64,000 nt of DNA from Nocardia gamkensis NBRC 108242. Lineage in GTDB: Bacteria; Actinomycetota; Actinomycetes; Mycobacteriales; Mycobacteriaceae. The translations under genes were made by a program, and so were the position numbers. The first letter of the stretch is position 1, and each line of letters begins with the position of its first letter. The notes beneath the pieces are model-generated. The model was not told where the DNA came from. It ran no database searches and worked only from the letters and a program-made list of their open reading frames with translations. Location of the stretch: NCBI RefSeq assembly GCF_001612985.1, contig NZ_BDBM01000009.1, positions 1 through 64,000 of the forward strand, given 5' to 3'. Positions 36,238 through 45,951 of the stretch are shown here, in pieces.

Positions 36238-36579
36238 TCAGCGCTTTTCCTTGATCTTGGCGGCCTTGCCGCGCAGCTCGCGCAGGTAGTACAGCTTGGC
36301 GCGGCGAACATCACCGCGGGTCACGACATCGATGTGGTCGATGTTCGGGCTGTGCACCGGGAAGGTGCGCTCCACGCCGACACCGAACGACACCTTGCGC
36401 ACCGTGAAGGTCTCGCGGATGCCACCACCCTGGCGGCGGATCACGACGCCCTTGAAGACCTGGATGCGCTCCTTCGAGCCTTCGATGACCTTCACGTGCA
36501 CGTTCAGCGTGTCGCCCGGGCGGAACTCGGGGACGTCGCTACGCAGCGACTTTTCGTCGACGAAGTCAAGGGTGTTCAT
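36238..36579 (-). CDS. rplS: 50S ribosomal protein L19
   Basis: 113 residues from the ATG at 36579 with AAGGA upstream. Contains the family hallmarks [48 protein letters not shown] and the basic [18 protein letters not shown] end. Preceded by an untranslated leader of about 110 nt if the promoter element at 36697-36708 is used, and followed by its own terminator, so probably monocistronic. Confidence 0.97.
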   Translation of the reverse strand: MNTLDFVDEKSLRSDVPEFRPGDTLNVHVKVIEGSKERIQVFKGVVIRRQGGGIRETFTVRKVSFGVGVERTFPVHSPNIDHIDVVTRGDVRRAKLYYLRELRGKAAKIKEKR

Positions 36580-36696
36580 TTCCATCCTTATGGTTTCGCG
36601 CGAACAGAGGACCCTGGCGGCACTCGAAGTGCTCGGCCGGTTCATGCTCCGAATTAGGGGGTGCGCCTGGTCGACAACCACCCAGGGCAACCTGAG

Positions 36697-36708
36697 CATT
36701 GTGCCAGA
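36697..36708 (-). promoter_or_regulatory. Promoter element upstream of rplS, shared with rpsP
   Basis: On the minus strand TCTGGCACAATG occurs about 115 nt before the rplS ATG. It reads as an extended -10 (TG-N-CACAAT). The identical 12-mer stands upstream of rpsP at 47391-47402. No consensus -35 is visible at the expected distance. Confidence 0.5.
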
Positions 36709-36823
36709 TCGGCGCGCCACGGAGGAAATCGGCCCGGGCGGTGGCGCGGTGGCGCCCTCTCACCTACGGCCCGTGGGGGCGCGAGACAGCGCGGCGACCG
36801 GCCGTGCGTCGTCTCCTGCCCGT

Positions 36824-37117
36824 TCAGGACTCGGGCGGGAGGATCGGTGACGCGAACACTTCCTCCAGCGGGGTGGGGCCGGTGTAGCGGCGGCACTGGC
36901 AACCGACCCATTCCCGCAGGCCGTGCGTGCCCTTACGGGAGATCTCGGCGTGACAAGTGCCGGTGGTGCGGTCGTGCAGCGCCAGGTCGTGCCCGCAACC
37001 GCAGCGCGCGGGAAGACTTCCTCCCGGCCGGGCTCGCCGCCGATGCCCGAACCTGCCACATGCCCAGCCGACACCGACCAAGCCGGCGCCGACCACGAGA
37101 CTGAAGGGATCCAACAC
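36824..37117 (-). CDS. Small membrane-anchored Cys/His-rich protein
   Basis: 97 residues from the GTG at 37117. A short hydrophobic N-terminal helix (PFSLVVGAGLVGVGWACG) is followed by a basic stretch and a cluster of metal-ligand residues: RCGCGHDLALHD, GTCHAE and VGCQCRRYTGPTP. The C-x-C-x-H and C-x-C groups suggest a zinc-binding fold on the cytoplasmic side of one membrane helix. I know similar unnamed proteins of actinomycetes by their C-x-C...YxGP pattern only; the function is unknown. It is probably leaderless (TATACT then six bases then GTG). Confidence 0.7.
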   Translation of the reverse strand: MLDPFSLVVGAGLVGVGWACGRFGHRRRARPGGSLPARCGCGHDLALHDRTTGTCHAEISRKGTHGLREWVGCQCRRYTGPTPLEEVFASPILPPES

Positions 37118-37136
37118 GATCGCAGTATACGTATAC
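37117..37136 (-). promoter_or_regulatory. Leaderless promoter with overlapping palindrome
   Basis: On the minus strand TATACT (37129-37124) ends six bases before the GTG at 37117. The perfect 12-bp palindrome GTATACGTATAC (37125-37136) overlaps this -10. It could be an operator, though alternating TA-rich palindromes also arise within -10 regions by chance. Confidence 0.5.
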
Positions 37137-37271
37137 GCATAGCCTCGGGTCCCACGAATGGCGGCATCCGAAACCCTGCCCGCCTCCCCCGGGTGGCGGC
37201 GGTAAGCCGAGGAGATCGCAGACCCTCGCGCAGCGAGGGTCTGCGGCAGGTCGGCTCGGCAGATGCTCCGC

Positions 37272-38192
37272 TCAGTGGTTCTGTTCGCCGGAGATCGCGT
37301 CCTGGGCGGGCGGCGAGCTGGGCGTATGCAGCGAACCATGGTCGGAATGCCATAGCGAGTGGTGCCGATGCGGAGCGGGCGGAGCGGGCACGACCGTGCG
37401 AGTGAGTTCCGCTTCCGCCGCCGTGCGGACGTGCTCGACGTCCGGTTTCCCCGCGACCAGATCCTGCACGAAGATCTTGGCGCGGATGACCGGGCGGCGA
37501 TAGCGCCGTTCCCGGACGATGGCCCGGTACATCATGCGTCTGCGGTCGGCGTAACGCCAGCGCGCCCAGGGCGCGCCGGGGCGGCTCAGGCGCAGCGCGC
37601 CGACGAACAGCAGCGGCAGGAAGAACATGCCGAACAGGCCGGTCCAAATCTTGCCTTTGGCGATCACGATCGCGGCGAGGGCGAGGTTGACCACCGCGAA
37701 CACGACGACGAAAGCGCGGACCTCGACGCTCGGATCGCGCCGGAAGTCGTTGATGTCCAGCATCCACAGCGGGTGGAAGCCCAGCAGCAGCAATCCGGTC
37801 ACGGCGAGCGCGACGAACACCGCGTCCACCGACGTTCGTCCCTGTTTCTCCCAGTACACGTCGCGCAGATAGAAGATCAGCGCGAATTCGTCCAGAACCA
37901 GCGCGGCGCCCACACCGAAGAGCGCGGCGAGGATGCCCGCGGTGGTCATACCGGCGCTCTGGTACTGGGCGACCATGCCGACCCCGGAGGACAGCACCAG
38001 GATCACGCCGAACACCATGTGGTGGATGTGCGTGTCACCGGCCCGCAGATTGCCCGGCCACCACCGCACCCGCGCGCGGATCAGCCGGACGCTGACGCGG
38101 ATGACCAGGAATCCGACGATGAACCCGAGCAGGAAGCACAGCAACGGCAGCCGCCCTTGGGCGATCACGTCCTCGTGGAGCCACCGTCGCAT
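37272..38192 (-). CDS. Polytopic membrane protein with HIHH motif and His-rich tail
   Basis: 306 residues, ATG with GGGAGG upstream. About six hydrophobic helices: near 15-35, 60-80, 88-112, 123-142, 160-178 and 182-200. Between the first two lies GDTHIHHMVFG, a conserved-looking His motif at the membrane face. After the last helix comes a basic cytoplasmic domain and a tail with PHRHHSLWHSDHG. The His-rich segments may bind metal. I cannot name the family; similar integral membrane proteins are widespread in actinomycetes. It starts 27 bp after tex and is likely cotranscribed with it. Confidence 0.75.
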   Translation of the reverse strand: MRRWLHEDVIAQGRLPLLCFLLGFIVGFLVIRVSVRLIRARVRWWPGNLRAGDTHIHHMVFGVILVLSSGVGMVAQYQSAGMTTAGILAALFGVGAALVLDEFALIFYLRDVYWEKQGRTSVDAVFVALAVTGLLLLGFHPLWMLDINDFRRDPSVEVRAFVVVFAVVNLALAAIVIAKGKIWTGLFGMFFLPLLFVGALRLSRPGAPWARWRYADRRRMMYRAIVRERRYRRPVIRAKIFVQDLVAGKPDVEHVRTAAEAELTRTVVPAPPAPHRHHSLWHSDHGSLHTPSSPPAQDAISGEQNH

Positions 38193-38219
38193 GGCCGTTA
38201 CTCCCTCCCGCGCGTCGGA

Positions 38220-40637
38220 CTACTGGCCGAAACCCGCCCTGCGCAGCGCGTCCGCCATCGAGCCGCTCGGCGCGGGGGCGTTGCGGCGCTGGTTGCCTCC
38301 GCGCCCCTGACCTTGATTGCGGTTCTGGCCCTGCTGCTTGTTCTGGCCATTCTGCCGCTGGCGCGGCTCCCCGCCCGCGGGTCGGCCGCCCTGGCCGCGC
38401 TGCCGGTTGTCGCCGCCTTTGGCGGGTGTACCGGGCTCATCGTCCAGGCGCAGGGACAGCCCGATGCGCTGACGCGCCACGTCCACCTCGAGCACCTTCA
38501 CCTTGACCACGTCGCCGGACTTGACCACTTCGCGCGGGTCCTTGACGAAGTTGTGCGACATGGCCGAGACGTGCACCAGACCGTCCTGGTGCACACCCAC
38601 GTCGACGAACGCGCCGAACGCGGCCACATTCGTCACCACGCCCTCGAGCACCATGCCCGGTTTCAGGTCGGCGACCTTCTCCACGCCCGCGGCGAACTCG
38701 GCGGTCTTGAATTCCGGACGCGGGTCGCGGCCCGGCTTCTCCAACTCGGCGATGATGTCGGTGACCGTGGGGACACCGAAGCGTTCGTCGGTGAACTCAC
38801 CGGCGCGCAGCGAGCGCAGCACCGTGGTGTTGCCGATGACCTCCGCGATGGGGCGTCCGGTCGATGCCAGGATGCGCCGCACCACCGGGTACGCCTCCGG
38901 GTGTACCGCGGAGGTGTCCAGCGGATCGTCGCCGCCGCGGATGCGCAGGAAGCCCGCACACTGTTCGAACGCCTTCGGCCCCAGGCGCGGGACGTCGAGC
39001 AGCGCGGTCCTGCTGCGGAACGGGCCGTTCTGGTCCCGATGCGCCACAATGCTTTCCGCCACCGAACCGGCGATGCCGGATACCCGCGACAGCAGCGGCA
39101 CCGAGGCCGTGTTCACGTCGACGCCGACCGCGTTCACCGCGTCCTCGACCACCGCGCCCAGCGAGCGGGCCAACAGCGATTCGGACACGTCGTGCTGGTA
39201 CTGACCGACGCCGATGGACTTGGGATCGATCTTCACCAGCTCGGCCAGCGGGTCCTGCAACCGCCGCGCGATCGACACCGCCCCGCGCAGCGAGACGTCC
39301 AGGTCGGGAAGTTCCTGCGAGGCGTATGCGGAGGCGGAGTACACCGAGGCGCCCGCCTCGGAGACCACGATCTTGGTGGGCTTGTTCTCCGGAATGCGCG
39401 AGATCAGCTCGGCGGCGAGGGCGTCGGTCTCGCGCGAGGCGGTGCCGTTGCCGATGGCGATGAGCTCCACGCCGAAGCGGGCGACCAGCGCGCCGAGCAC
39501 CGCCAGCGACTTCTCGGTCTGGCCCTGCGGTTTGTGCGGGTAGATCACCTCGGTGGCGACCACCTTGCCGGTGGCGTCGACCACCGCGACCTTCACCCCG
39601 GTGCGGTAGCCGGGATCCAGCCCCATGGTCGTGCGGGTGCCGGCGGGGGCGGCGAGCAGCAGATCGCGCAGATTCGCGGCGAACACGTCGACCGCGTCCT
39701 TCTCCGCCGCCTGCCGCAGCCGCATCCTGGTGTCGATACCGAGGCTGACCTGCAACTTGGTACGCCACGCCCAGCGCACGGTGTCCAGCAGCCAGGAGTC
39801 GGCGCGGCGGCCGCGGTCGGCGATGCCGAAGCGGGCGGCGATGCGACCCTCGTAGATGGTGCGCTCGCCCGGCTGCGGCTCCTCGGTGTCGGGCTCGAGG
39901 TGCAGTGTGAGCACCTCCTCCTTCTCCCCGCGCAGCAGCGCGAGGATGCGGTGGGAGGGCAGCTTGTCGAACGGCTCGCTGAACTCGAAGTAGTCGGCGA
40001 ACTTCGCGCCCGTCTCCTCCTTGCCCGCGCGCACGGTCGAGGTGACCTGCCCGCGGTTCCACATCAGTTCGCGCAGCTCGCCGACCAGGTCGGCGTCCTC
40101 GGCGAAGCGTTCCACCAGGATGGCGCGCGCACCGTCGAGCTGCTCGGCGGTGTACTGCGCCGGATCGGTGTTCGGATCCTCGATCAGGGCGTCGGCCACC
40201 GGTTCGTGCCCGGCCTCGCGCGCGATCTGCGCCTTGGTGCGCCGTTTCGGCTTGTACGGCAGGTAGATGTCCTCGAGCCGCGCCTTGGTCTCGGCGAGCT
40301 GGATCTGCCGGTGCAGGGCGTCGTCGAGTTTGCCCTGGCCGCGGATCGATTCGAGGATCGCGGCCCGGCGCTCGTCGAGTTCGCGCAGGTAATGCAGACG
40401 TTCGTCGAGCATGCGCAGCTGCGCGTCGTCCAACCCGCCGGTGACCTCCTTGCGGTACCGGGCGATGAACGGCACCGTCGAGCCCGCGTCGAGCAACTCG
40501 ACGGCGGCGCGCACCTGGGTCTCGCGCACCGCGAGTTCCTCGGCGATGCGACGGTTCACGCTGGCTGGGCCCGCGGTGTCGGAGCGTGGCACGGCGGGTG
40601 TGGACTCTGCACTGGCAGTCTCGGGCGCTGTCGTCAC
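38220..40637 (-). CDS. tex: Tex family RNA-binding transcription accessory protein
   Basis: 805 residues, GTG start. Order of domains: Tex-like N-terminal helical region (about 30-210), YqgF/RNase H-like domain (about 340-470, LGLDPGYRTGVKVAVVD form), helix-hairpin-helix repeats (about 500-580, SVPLLSRVSGIAGSVAESI), and an S1 domain near 655-725 (GMVLEGVVTNVAAFGAFVD). The C-terminal 75 residues are Gln, Asn, Gly and Arg-rich (GQGRGGNQRRN), an RGG-like disordered tail that could add RNA binding. Tex acts in transcription and RNA metabolism; in Bordetella it is essential. Cytoplasmic. Confidence 0.93.
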   Translation of the reverse strand: MTTAPETASAESTPAVPRSDTAGPASVNRRIAEELAVRETQVRAAVELLDAGSTVPFIARYRKEVTGGLDDAQLRMLDERLHYLRELDERRAAILESIRGQGKLDDALHRQIQLAETKARLEDIYLPYKPKRRTKAQIAREAGHEPVADALIEDPNTDPAQYTAEQLDGARAILVERFAEDADLVGELRELMWNRGQVTSTVRAGKEETGAKFADYFEFSEPFDKLPSHRILALLRGEKEEVLTLHLEPDTEEPQPGERTIYEGRIAARFGIADRGRRADSWLLDTVRWAWRTKLQVSLGIDTRMRLRQAAEKDAVDVFAANLRDLLLAAPAGTRTTMGLDPGYRTGVKVAVVDATGKVVATEVIYPHKPQGQTEKSLAVLGALVARFGVELIAIGNGTASRETDALAAELISRIPENKPTKIVVSEAGASVYSASAYASQELPDLDVSLRGAVSIARRLQDPLAELVKIDPKSIGVGQYQHDVSESLLARSLGAVVEDAVNAVGVDVNTASVPLLSRVSGIAGSVAESIVAHRDQNGPFRSRTALLDVPRLGPKAFEQCAGFLRIRGGDDPLDTSAVHPEAYPVVRRILASTGRPIAEVIGNTTVLRSLRAGEFTDERFGVPTVTDIIAELEKPGRDPRPEFKTAEFAAGVEKVADLKPGMVLEGVVTNVAAFGAFVDVGVHQDGLVHVSAMSHNFVKDPREVVKSGDVVKVKVLEVDVARQRIGLSLRLDDEPGTPAKGGDNRQRGQGGRPAGGEPRQRQNGQNKQQGQNRNQGQGRGGNQRRNAPAPSGSMADALRRAGFGQ

Positions 40638-40737
40638 GTCGGAGACACTACCGCTCCCCCGCCTCTCCGCGTCTTTCGCCGGTCGCGGGTACCCGGCCGT
40701 TCCGCTGCGCGCCGGCGGTAGCGCGGCGGGCCGATTT

Positions 40738-42375
40738 CTACGGGGCCTCCTTCGACGACGCGAGGATCGCCGGGGCTATTTCCCGCATTTCGGCCTTGCG
40801 GACCTTGCCGGTGACCGTCATCGGGAATTCCTCGACCACGTGCACGTAGCGGGGGATCTTGAAGTGCGCCAGCTTGCCGGTGGCGAACTCGCGCACGGCC
40901 GCGGCGTCCAACGGCGGTGCGCCCTCGCGCATCCGGATCCAGGCCATCAGCTCCTCGCCGTACTTCGGATCCGGCACGCCGATCACCTGCGCGTCCAGGA
41001 TATCGGGATGGGTGTAGAGGAATTCCTCGATCTCACGCGGATAGACGTTCTCGCCGCCGCGGATGACCATGTCCTTGATCCGGCCGGTAATGGCCAGATA
41101 GCCCTGGTCGTCCATCACGCCGATATCGCCGGTGTGCATCCACCGGGCGGCATCGATGGCCTCGGCGGTCTTGTCCGGATCGTTCCAGTACCCGAGCATC
41201 ACCGAGTAGCCGCGGGTGCACAGTTCGCCGGGTTCGCCGCGCGGCACCGTGAGACCCGTTGCGGGATCGACGATCTTGACCTCCAGATGCGGCCCGGCCC
41301 GGCCGACCGTGGCGGTGCGCCGGTCGATGCCGTCGTCGCGCCGGGTCTGGGTGGAGACCGGGGATGTTTCCGTCATGCCGTAGCAGATGCACACCTCGCG
41401 CATGCCCATCCGGTCGATCACCCGCTTCATCACCTCGACCGGGCACGGTGAGCCCGCCATGATCCCGGTCCGCAGCGTGGACAGCTCCACGGTCGCCGAA
41501 TCCAGTTCGGCGAGCATGTCGATGAACATCGTCGGCACGCCGTAGAGCGAGGTGCAGCGCTCGGCCTCGACCGCGGCCAGCGTCGCCTTCGGATCGAACG
41601 ACGGCGCCGGGATCACAACGGCCGCACCGTGGCTCGTGCTCGCGAGATTGCCCATGACCATCCCGAAACAGTGGTAGAAGGGAGTCGGGACGCAGATGCG
41701 GTCGTGTTCGGTGTATCCGCACAGCTCACCGACGAAATAGCCGTTGTTCAGGATGTTGTGGTGGCTGAGCGTGGCGCCCTTCGGGAAACCCGTGGTACCC
41801 GAGGTGTACTGGATGTTGATCGGGTCATCGGCCGACAGCAGCGCGCCGAGCGTGGCGAGCCGTTCGGCGTCGACCTCGGTGCGGGCCAGCGCGTCCCACT
41901 CGGGTGTGCCGAGGACGAGCACCTGCGCCGGCTCCGGACAGTTCGGCCGGACCTGCTCGATCATCGCGACGTAATCCGAGGACTTGAACCGCTCGGCCGC
42001 GAGGAGCATCCGGACGCCGGCCTGGCGCAGCACATACTCCAGTTCGCTGGTGCGATACGCCGGATTGATGTTGACCAGGATCGCGCCGATCTTCGCCGTG
42101 GCGTACTGCACGATGAACCATTCCGCGCAGTTCGGCGCCCAGATGCCGACCCGGTCGCCCTTGCCGATGCCGCGGCCCGCCAGACCGCACGCGAGGGCGT
42201 CGACCGCGGCGCCGAGCGCACGGTAGGTCCAGCGCCGCCCGGTCGGCCGGTCCACCAGCGCTTCCCGGTCCGGGAACGCCGCCACCGTGCGATCGAGATT
42301 GCCGCCGATGGTGTCACCGAGCAGCGGGACGTCCGAGACCCCGGAGGCGTAACTGGGCAGGGGCGCCTGCGTCAT
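40738..42375 (-). CDS. Fatty acid-CoA ligase (FadD-type, AMP-binding)
   Basis: Activates a fatty or aromatic acid as acyl-AMP and transfers it to CoA. 545 residues. Motifs in order: A3 [15 protein letters not shown] (about 190), A5 [11 protein letters not shown] (about 350), A7 [21 protein letters not shown] (about 420), A8 [17 protein letters not shown], and A10 with catalytic Lys in [10 protein letters not shown]. The full length and motifs fit medium/long-chain ligases. Its ATG overlaps the stop of the upstream ligase (ATGA), so the two are made together. Divergent regulator 44106-44957 probably controls both. Confidence 0.92.
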   Translation of the reverse strand: MTQAPLPSYASGVSDVPLLGDTIGGNLDRTVAAFPDREALVDRPTGRRWTYRALGAAVDALACGLAGRGIGKGDRVGIWAPNCAEWFIVQYATAKIGAILVNINPAYRTSELEYVLRQAGVRMLLAAERFKSSDYVAMIEQVRPNCPEPAQVLVLGTPEWDALARTEVDAERLATLGALLSADDPINIQYTSGTTGFPKGATLSHHNILNNGYFVGELCGYTEHDRICVPTPFYHCFGMVMGNLASTSHGAAVVIPAPSFDPKATLAAVEAERCTSLYGVPTMFIDMLAELDSATVELSTLRTGIMAGSPCPVEVMKRVIDRMGMREVCICYGMTETSPVSTQTRRDDGIDRRTATVGRAGPHLEVKIVDPATGLTVPRGEPGELCTRGYSVMLGYWNDPDKTAEAIDAARWMHTGDIGVMDDQGYLAITGRIKDMVIRGGENVYPREIEEFLYTHPDILDAQVIGVPDPKYGEELMAWIRMREGAPPLDAAAVREFATGKLAHFKIPRYVHVVEEFPMTVTGKVRKAEMREIAPAILASSKEAP

Positions 42376-44006
42376 CGGGCACCACCCTGCCGCAGCACGA
42401 ATCGCTGCACCTTGCCACTGGGCGTCTTCGGCAGGCTCGGCACGAAGTGGACCCTGCGCGGATAGGCGTGCGCGGCGAACTTCTTCTTCACCAGGCTCTG
42501 CAATTCGGCTTCCAACTCCGAGCCGCCCGTGGCGCCCTCGCGCAGCACGACGAACGCCTCGAGCACTTCGCCGCGCAGTTCGTCCGGCATGCCGACCACG
42601 GCCGCTTCCGCGACCTGCTCGTGCAGTACCAGCACGCTCTCCACCTCGAACGGACCGATGCGGTAGCCCGCCATGATGATCACGTCGTCGTCGCGGGCCG
42701 AGAAACGGAAGAAGCCGTCGGCGTCCTGCGAGCCCGCGTCGCCGGTCAGATACCAGCGGCCGTCGGCGGTGTAGCGCTGGGCGGTGCGTTCCGGGGCGTC
42801 GAGGTAGCCGAGGAACCACAGCAGCGGGCTGTGTTCGGTGTCGATCGCGACGCGGCCCAGTTCACCCGCGGGCGCGAGGGTGTCGGCGTCGTCGGCGAGC
42901 ACGGCGCAGGTCCATCCGGGCAACGAGCGGCCCATCGATCCCGCGGGAGTCTCGGTGTCGAGGTCTTCGTGCCAGGCGTTGCAGATGACCATCCCGTGCT
43001 CGGTCTGGCCGTAATGATCGCGCACCGCGACACCGAGATGCTCCACGGACCAGGCGACGACCTCGGGTGTGAGCGGCTCCCCCGCCGACGACGCGCGGCG
43101 CAGCCGGGAGTGCACCGGAGGCGTGGCGCTGTCGGCGCGCAGCGCGCGGTACACGGTCGGGGCGGCCGCGAAGTTCGTGACGCCGAAGGTTTCCAGCACC
43201 TGCCAAGTGAGCGGGGCGGAGAAACCCGCGTGCAGCAGGATGCTGCGGATGCCGGTGGCCAGCGGGCCGAGGATTGCGTAGTAGAGGCCGTAGGCCCAGC
43301 CCGGATCGGCGGCGTTCCAGAAGACGTCGTCGGGCCGGACGTCCAGCGCGAATTCCTGGTACGCGTGGAAGGAGGCGAGCGCGCGCAGCGGGATCGGGAC
43401 GCCTTTGGGCGTGCCCGTTGTGCCGCTGGTGAACAGCTGGACCAGCAGGCCGTCCCCGCCCACCGCGACGGGGTGTGCGCTCGGGTGGGCCGCCGGACGA
43501 GTCTCGAGCAGTTCGCCCATGCGCAGGGCTCCCTCGGGAACCTCCCCTCCGGCGACGATCAGTCGCCAGGGCGGGTCCGCGGGCAGATCCGGACCGGCCG
43601 CCAGTTTCGGAGCCTGGTCGGCATCGGCGATGACGACCGTGGCACGGGCGGCGTTCAACCGCAGGGCGATGGCGGGCGGAGCGAAGGCGGTGAACAGCGG
43701 AACGTGCACCGCGCCGCGGCGCCAGATGCCGAGCAGTGCGACCACGAGGTCCGCCGACTTCGCCATCAGCGTGGCCACGCGGTGTCCGGGTTCGACACCC
43801 AGTTCGGCCAGTGCGGCGGCGAAGCGGGCGGAGCGTTCGCGCAGTTCGCCGTAGGTGAGATCGATCGAGGACAAGTCGGCTTCGACGATCGTGAAGGCGA
43901 CCCGGTCGGCCGGATGCCGATCGCACAGCAGGTCCGCCGCCGACGCGTCGGCGCGGTCGTAACAGTCCAGCAGTTCGCGCACCCGCTGATTCAGGTCGGT
44001 GCCCAT
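42372..44006 (-). CDS. Acyl-CoA synthetase of the ACSM/benzoate-CoA ligase type
   Basis: 544 residues from the ATG at 44006, with GAGGAGA upstream. AMP-binding motifs: [14 protein letters not shown] (about 180), the [13 protein letters not shown] segment typical of medium-chain/acetyl-CoA synthetase-like enzymes, [12 protein letters not shown] (A5), [18 protein letters not shown] (A7), and the A10 Lys in [11 protein letters not shown]. Substrate is probably a short, medium-chain or aromatic acid; not resolvable here. First gene of a two-ligase operon, which suggests degradation of one acid and a product or two related acids. Confidence 0.9.
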   Translation of the reverse strand: MGTDLNQRVRELLDCYDRADASAADLLCDRHPADRVAFTIVEADLSSIDLTYGELRERSARFAAALAELGVEPGHRVATLMAKSADLVVALLGIWRRGAVHVPLFTAFAPPAIALRLNAARATVVIADADQAPKLAAGPDLPADPPWRLIVAGGEVPEGALRMGELLETRPAAHPSAHPVAVGGDGLLVQLFTSGTTGTPKGVPIPLRALASFHAYQEFALDVRPDDVFWNAADPGWAYGLYYAILGPLATGIRSILLHAGFSAPLTWQVLETFGVTNFAAAPTVYRALRADSATPPVHSRLRRASSAGEPLTPEVVAWSVEHLGVAVRDHYGQTEHGMVICNAWHEDLDTETPAGSMGRSLPGWTCAVLADDADTLAPAGELGRVAIDTEHSPLLWFLGYLDAPERTAQRYTADGRWYLTGDAGSQDADGFFRFSARDDDVIIMAGYRIGPFEVESVLVLHEQVAEAAVVGMPDELRGEVLEAFVVLREGATGGSELEAELQSLVKKKFAAHAYPRRVHFVPSLPKTPSGKVQRFVLRQGGAR

Positions 44007-44052
44007 CTTCGGTTCTCCTCGTTCTGTGATCCAGCGCAACCCGGGTGTGCAA

Positions 44053-44071
44053 TAGGATGTGGGTCACATCC
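44053..44071. promoter_or_regulatory. Palindromic operator between acyl-CoA ligase operon and GAF-LuxR gene
   Basis: GGATGTG (44055-44061) and CACATCC (44065-44071) form a perfect inverted repeat around GGT. TAGGAT (44053-44058), a possible plus-strand -10, overlaps the left arm. It lies in the 99-bp divergent region, about 50 nt before the ligase ATG and 35 nt before the regulator GTG. Confidence 0.6.
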
Positions 44072-44105
44072 CGCTGCCCACTACCCCCGAAAAGGGGTGA
44101 GTCTC

Positions 44106-44957
44106 GTGACCCACACCGCTCTGCTGCGTCCGCGCGACAGCGACGCTCTGCGTGCCGAGATCCGCTGGGTGGCGAGCGCTGCGGGCGTGCCGGTGGCGTT
44201 CGGCGGCGAAGTGCACGGTGACGCGCTGCTGCTGTCGGAATTCGTGGGCACGCTGACCAACGGCCTGCGCGGCCTGGCCGTCGTGCGGACTTCGGGGCTG
44301 GGCGGCCGGGTAATGGATTCCGGACGGCCCGCCGCGGTCACCGACTATCGCCGCGCGTCCTCGATCACCCACGACTACGACGGGCCGGTCTCCGGCGAGG
44401 GCATCCGCTCCGTGCTCGCCGTGCCCGTGATGGTGGACCGGCGCTCCCGCGCGGTGCTCTATGCCGCGACCCGTGGTGCGAGCCCGCTGGGCGACCGCAC
44501 CGCGGATCTCGTCGTCCAGGCCGGTCGCCGCCTGGCCACCGAGATCGCGGTGCGCGACGAAGTCGACCGTCGGCTGCGCCTGCTGGAGGTGGCCGCGCCG
44601 TCGGCCGCGACGGCACCGGCCGTCACCGAGGAACTGCGCGACATCCACGCCGAACTGCGCGGTATGGCGCGCTCGACCGAGGACGATCGGTTGCGCGGAC
44701 GCCTGCACGCGGTGTGCGAACGACTCACCCGGGTCCTGACCGGCGAGCCGCACCCCGACAGCCCGAAACTGTCCCGCCGCGAACTCGACGTGCTCTCCCA
44801 GATCGCCTTGGGTTGCACCAATCAGGAAACGGCGCAGCGTCTTTCGCTCGGTCCGGAAACCGTGAAGAGCTATCTGCGCAACGCGATGGTCAAACTCGAC
44901 GCCCACTCCCGGCACGAGGCGGTGGCAGCGGCCCGCCGCCACGGCTTACTGCCGTGA
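44106..44957 (+). CDS. GAF domain LuxR-type transcriptional regulator
   Basis: 283 residues from the GTG at 44106 (GGGGTGAG upstream). The N-terminal two thirds are a GAF-like sensor (about 15-160): GEVHGDALLL, SGLGGRVMDSGRPAAVTDYRRA, GIRSVLAVPVMVDRR. A helical linker follows, then a LuxR/GerE HTH at about 220-280 (LSRRELDVLSQIALGCTN, LGPETVKSYLRNAM). The layout matches regulators placed beside aromatic or fatty acid ligases in Rhodococcus and Nocardia. It likely senses the acid or its CoA ester and controls the divergent ligase operon. Confidence 0.88.
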   Translation: MTHTALLRPRDSDALRAEIRWVASAAGVPVAFGGEVHGDALLLSEFVGTLTNGLRGLAVVRTSGLGGRVMDSGRPAAVTDYRRASSITHDYDGPVSGEGIRSVLAVPVMVDRRSRAVLYAATRGASPLGDRTADLVVQAGRRLATEIAVRDEVDRRLRLLEVAAPSAATAPAVTEELRDIHAELRGMARSTEDDRLRGRLHAVCERLTRVLTGEPHPDSPKLSRRELDVLSQIALGCTNQETAQRLSLGPETVKSYLRNAMVKLDAHSRHEAVAAARRHGLLP

Positions 44958-45170
44958 GCGACCCGCGCCCGCGATATGCCTCGACGGTGACCGATGCCGA
45001 GCTGTGGTGAACGAGACAGCCGGCCCACGCCGCAGCCGTCCCGACCCACTGATCGAACCGGCGACCGGGAATCACGGAACGCGATGCGCGTCCTGTCGGA
45101 CTACACAGCTCCGCGCCACGGAAGCCGTGTTCGACCTGTGGCGCTGATCCGCCGAGCGGGCGGTTCCTGT

Positions 45171-45878
45171 CTATCGGCCGGGTTCGTGCACCGTGCCCTG
45201 GTCCGGAAGCAAGTCCGGGCGGCGTTCGCGGGTCCTGGCGAGAGCTTGTTCGCGCCGCCAGGCGGCCACTTTCGCGTGGTCGCCGGACAGCAGGATCGGC
45301 GGGACGTCGAGGCCGCGCCAGGTGACCGGGCGGGTGTAACTGGGGCCTTCGAGCAAGCCGTCGGAGAACGAATCCTCTTGATGGGACTGCTGATTGCCGA
45401 GCACGCCGGGCAGCAGCCGGACCACGGCCTCGGTCATCACCAGCACGGCCGCCTCGCCGCCGATCAGCACGTAGTCGCCGATGCTGACCTCCTCCACCCG
45501 CACACGGCGAGCGGCGTCGTCGAAGACGCGCTGGTCGATGCCCTCGTAGCGGCCGCAGGCGAACACGAGATGCCGCTCTGCGGCCCAGCGGTGCGCGGTC
45601 GCCTGCGTGAACGGCACGCCCGCCGGAGTGGGAACCACGAGCAGGGCGTCATCGGGACAGACCTCGTCGAGCGCGTCACCCCACACGGTCGGCTTCATCA
45701 CCATGCCGGGCCCGCCCCCGTAGGGAGCGTCGTCGACCGACTTGTGCACGTCGTGGGTCCAGCCGCGCAGGTCGTGCACCGTGAGGGAGATCAGGCCCCT
45801 GTCGATCGCCTTACCGAGCAGTGCCGTGCGCAGCGGCTCCAGGTACTCCGGGAAGATCGTGACGACGTCGATTCTCAT
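45171..45878 (-). CDS. trmD: tRNA (guanine-N1)-methyltransferase
   Basis: Makes m1G37 in tRNA, preventing +1 frameshifts. 235 residues. SPOUT trefoil-knot fold: [17 protein letters not shown] at the start, [25 protein letters not shown] and [17 protein letters not shown] (the SAM-binding knot). ATG with GAGGAG upstream. Last gene of rpsP-khpA-rimM-trmD, with 73 bp to rimM. Essential in most bacteria. Confidence 0.96.
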   Translation of the reverse strand: MRIDVVTIFPEYLEPLRTALLGKAIDRGLISLTVHDLRGWTHDVHKSVDDAPYGGGPGMVMKPTVWGDALDEVCPDDALLVVPTPAGVPFTQATAHRWAAERHLVFACGRYEGIDQRVFDDAARRVRVEEVSIGDYVLIGGEAAVLVMTEAVVRLLPGVLGNQQSHQEDSFSDGLLEGPSYTRPVTWRGLDVPPILLSGDHAKVAAWRREQALARTRERRPDLLPDQGTVHEPGR

Positions 45879-45951
45879 CTCTGTCTCCTCTCGCCGCCGG
45901 GCCGCCTCGCACCGGCCGGGTGAGCGACGCGCGATCGAGGCTCGCGCCGCA

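Noticed and set aside
36697..36708. TGGCAC before rplS and rpsP as a sigma-54 promoter
   Set aside because: The matching TTGCA at the right spacing is missing, and actinobacteria have no sigma-54.
37359..40721. A 1120-codon open frame on the plus strand
   Set aside because: It is fully opposite tex and the HIHH membrane protein, and its translation is His/Arg/Gln/Asp-rich without domains, as expected for the antisense of high-GC genes.
44958..45170. Possible tRNA or small gene between the GAF-LuxR gene and trmD
   Set aside because: No cloverleaf, no CCA-like end and no coding character were found.
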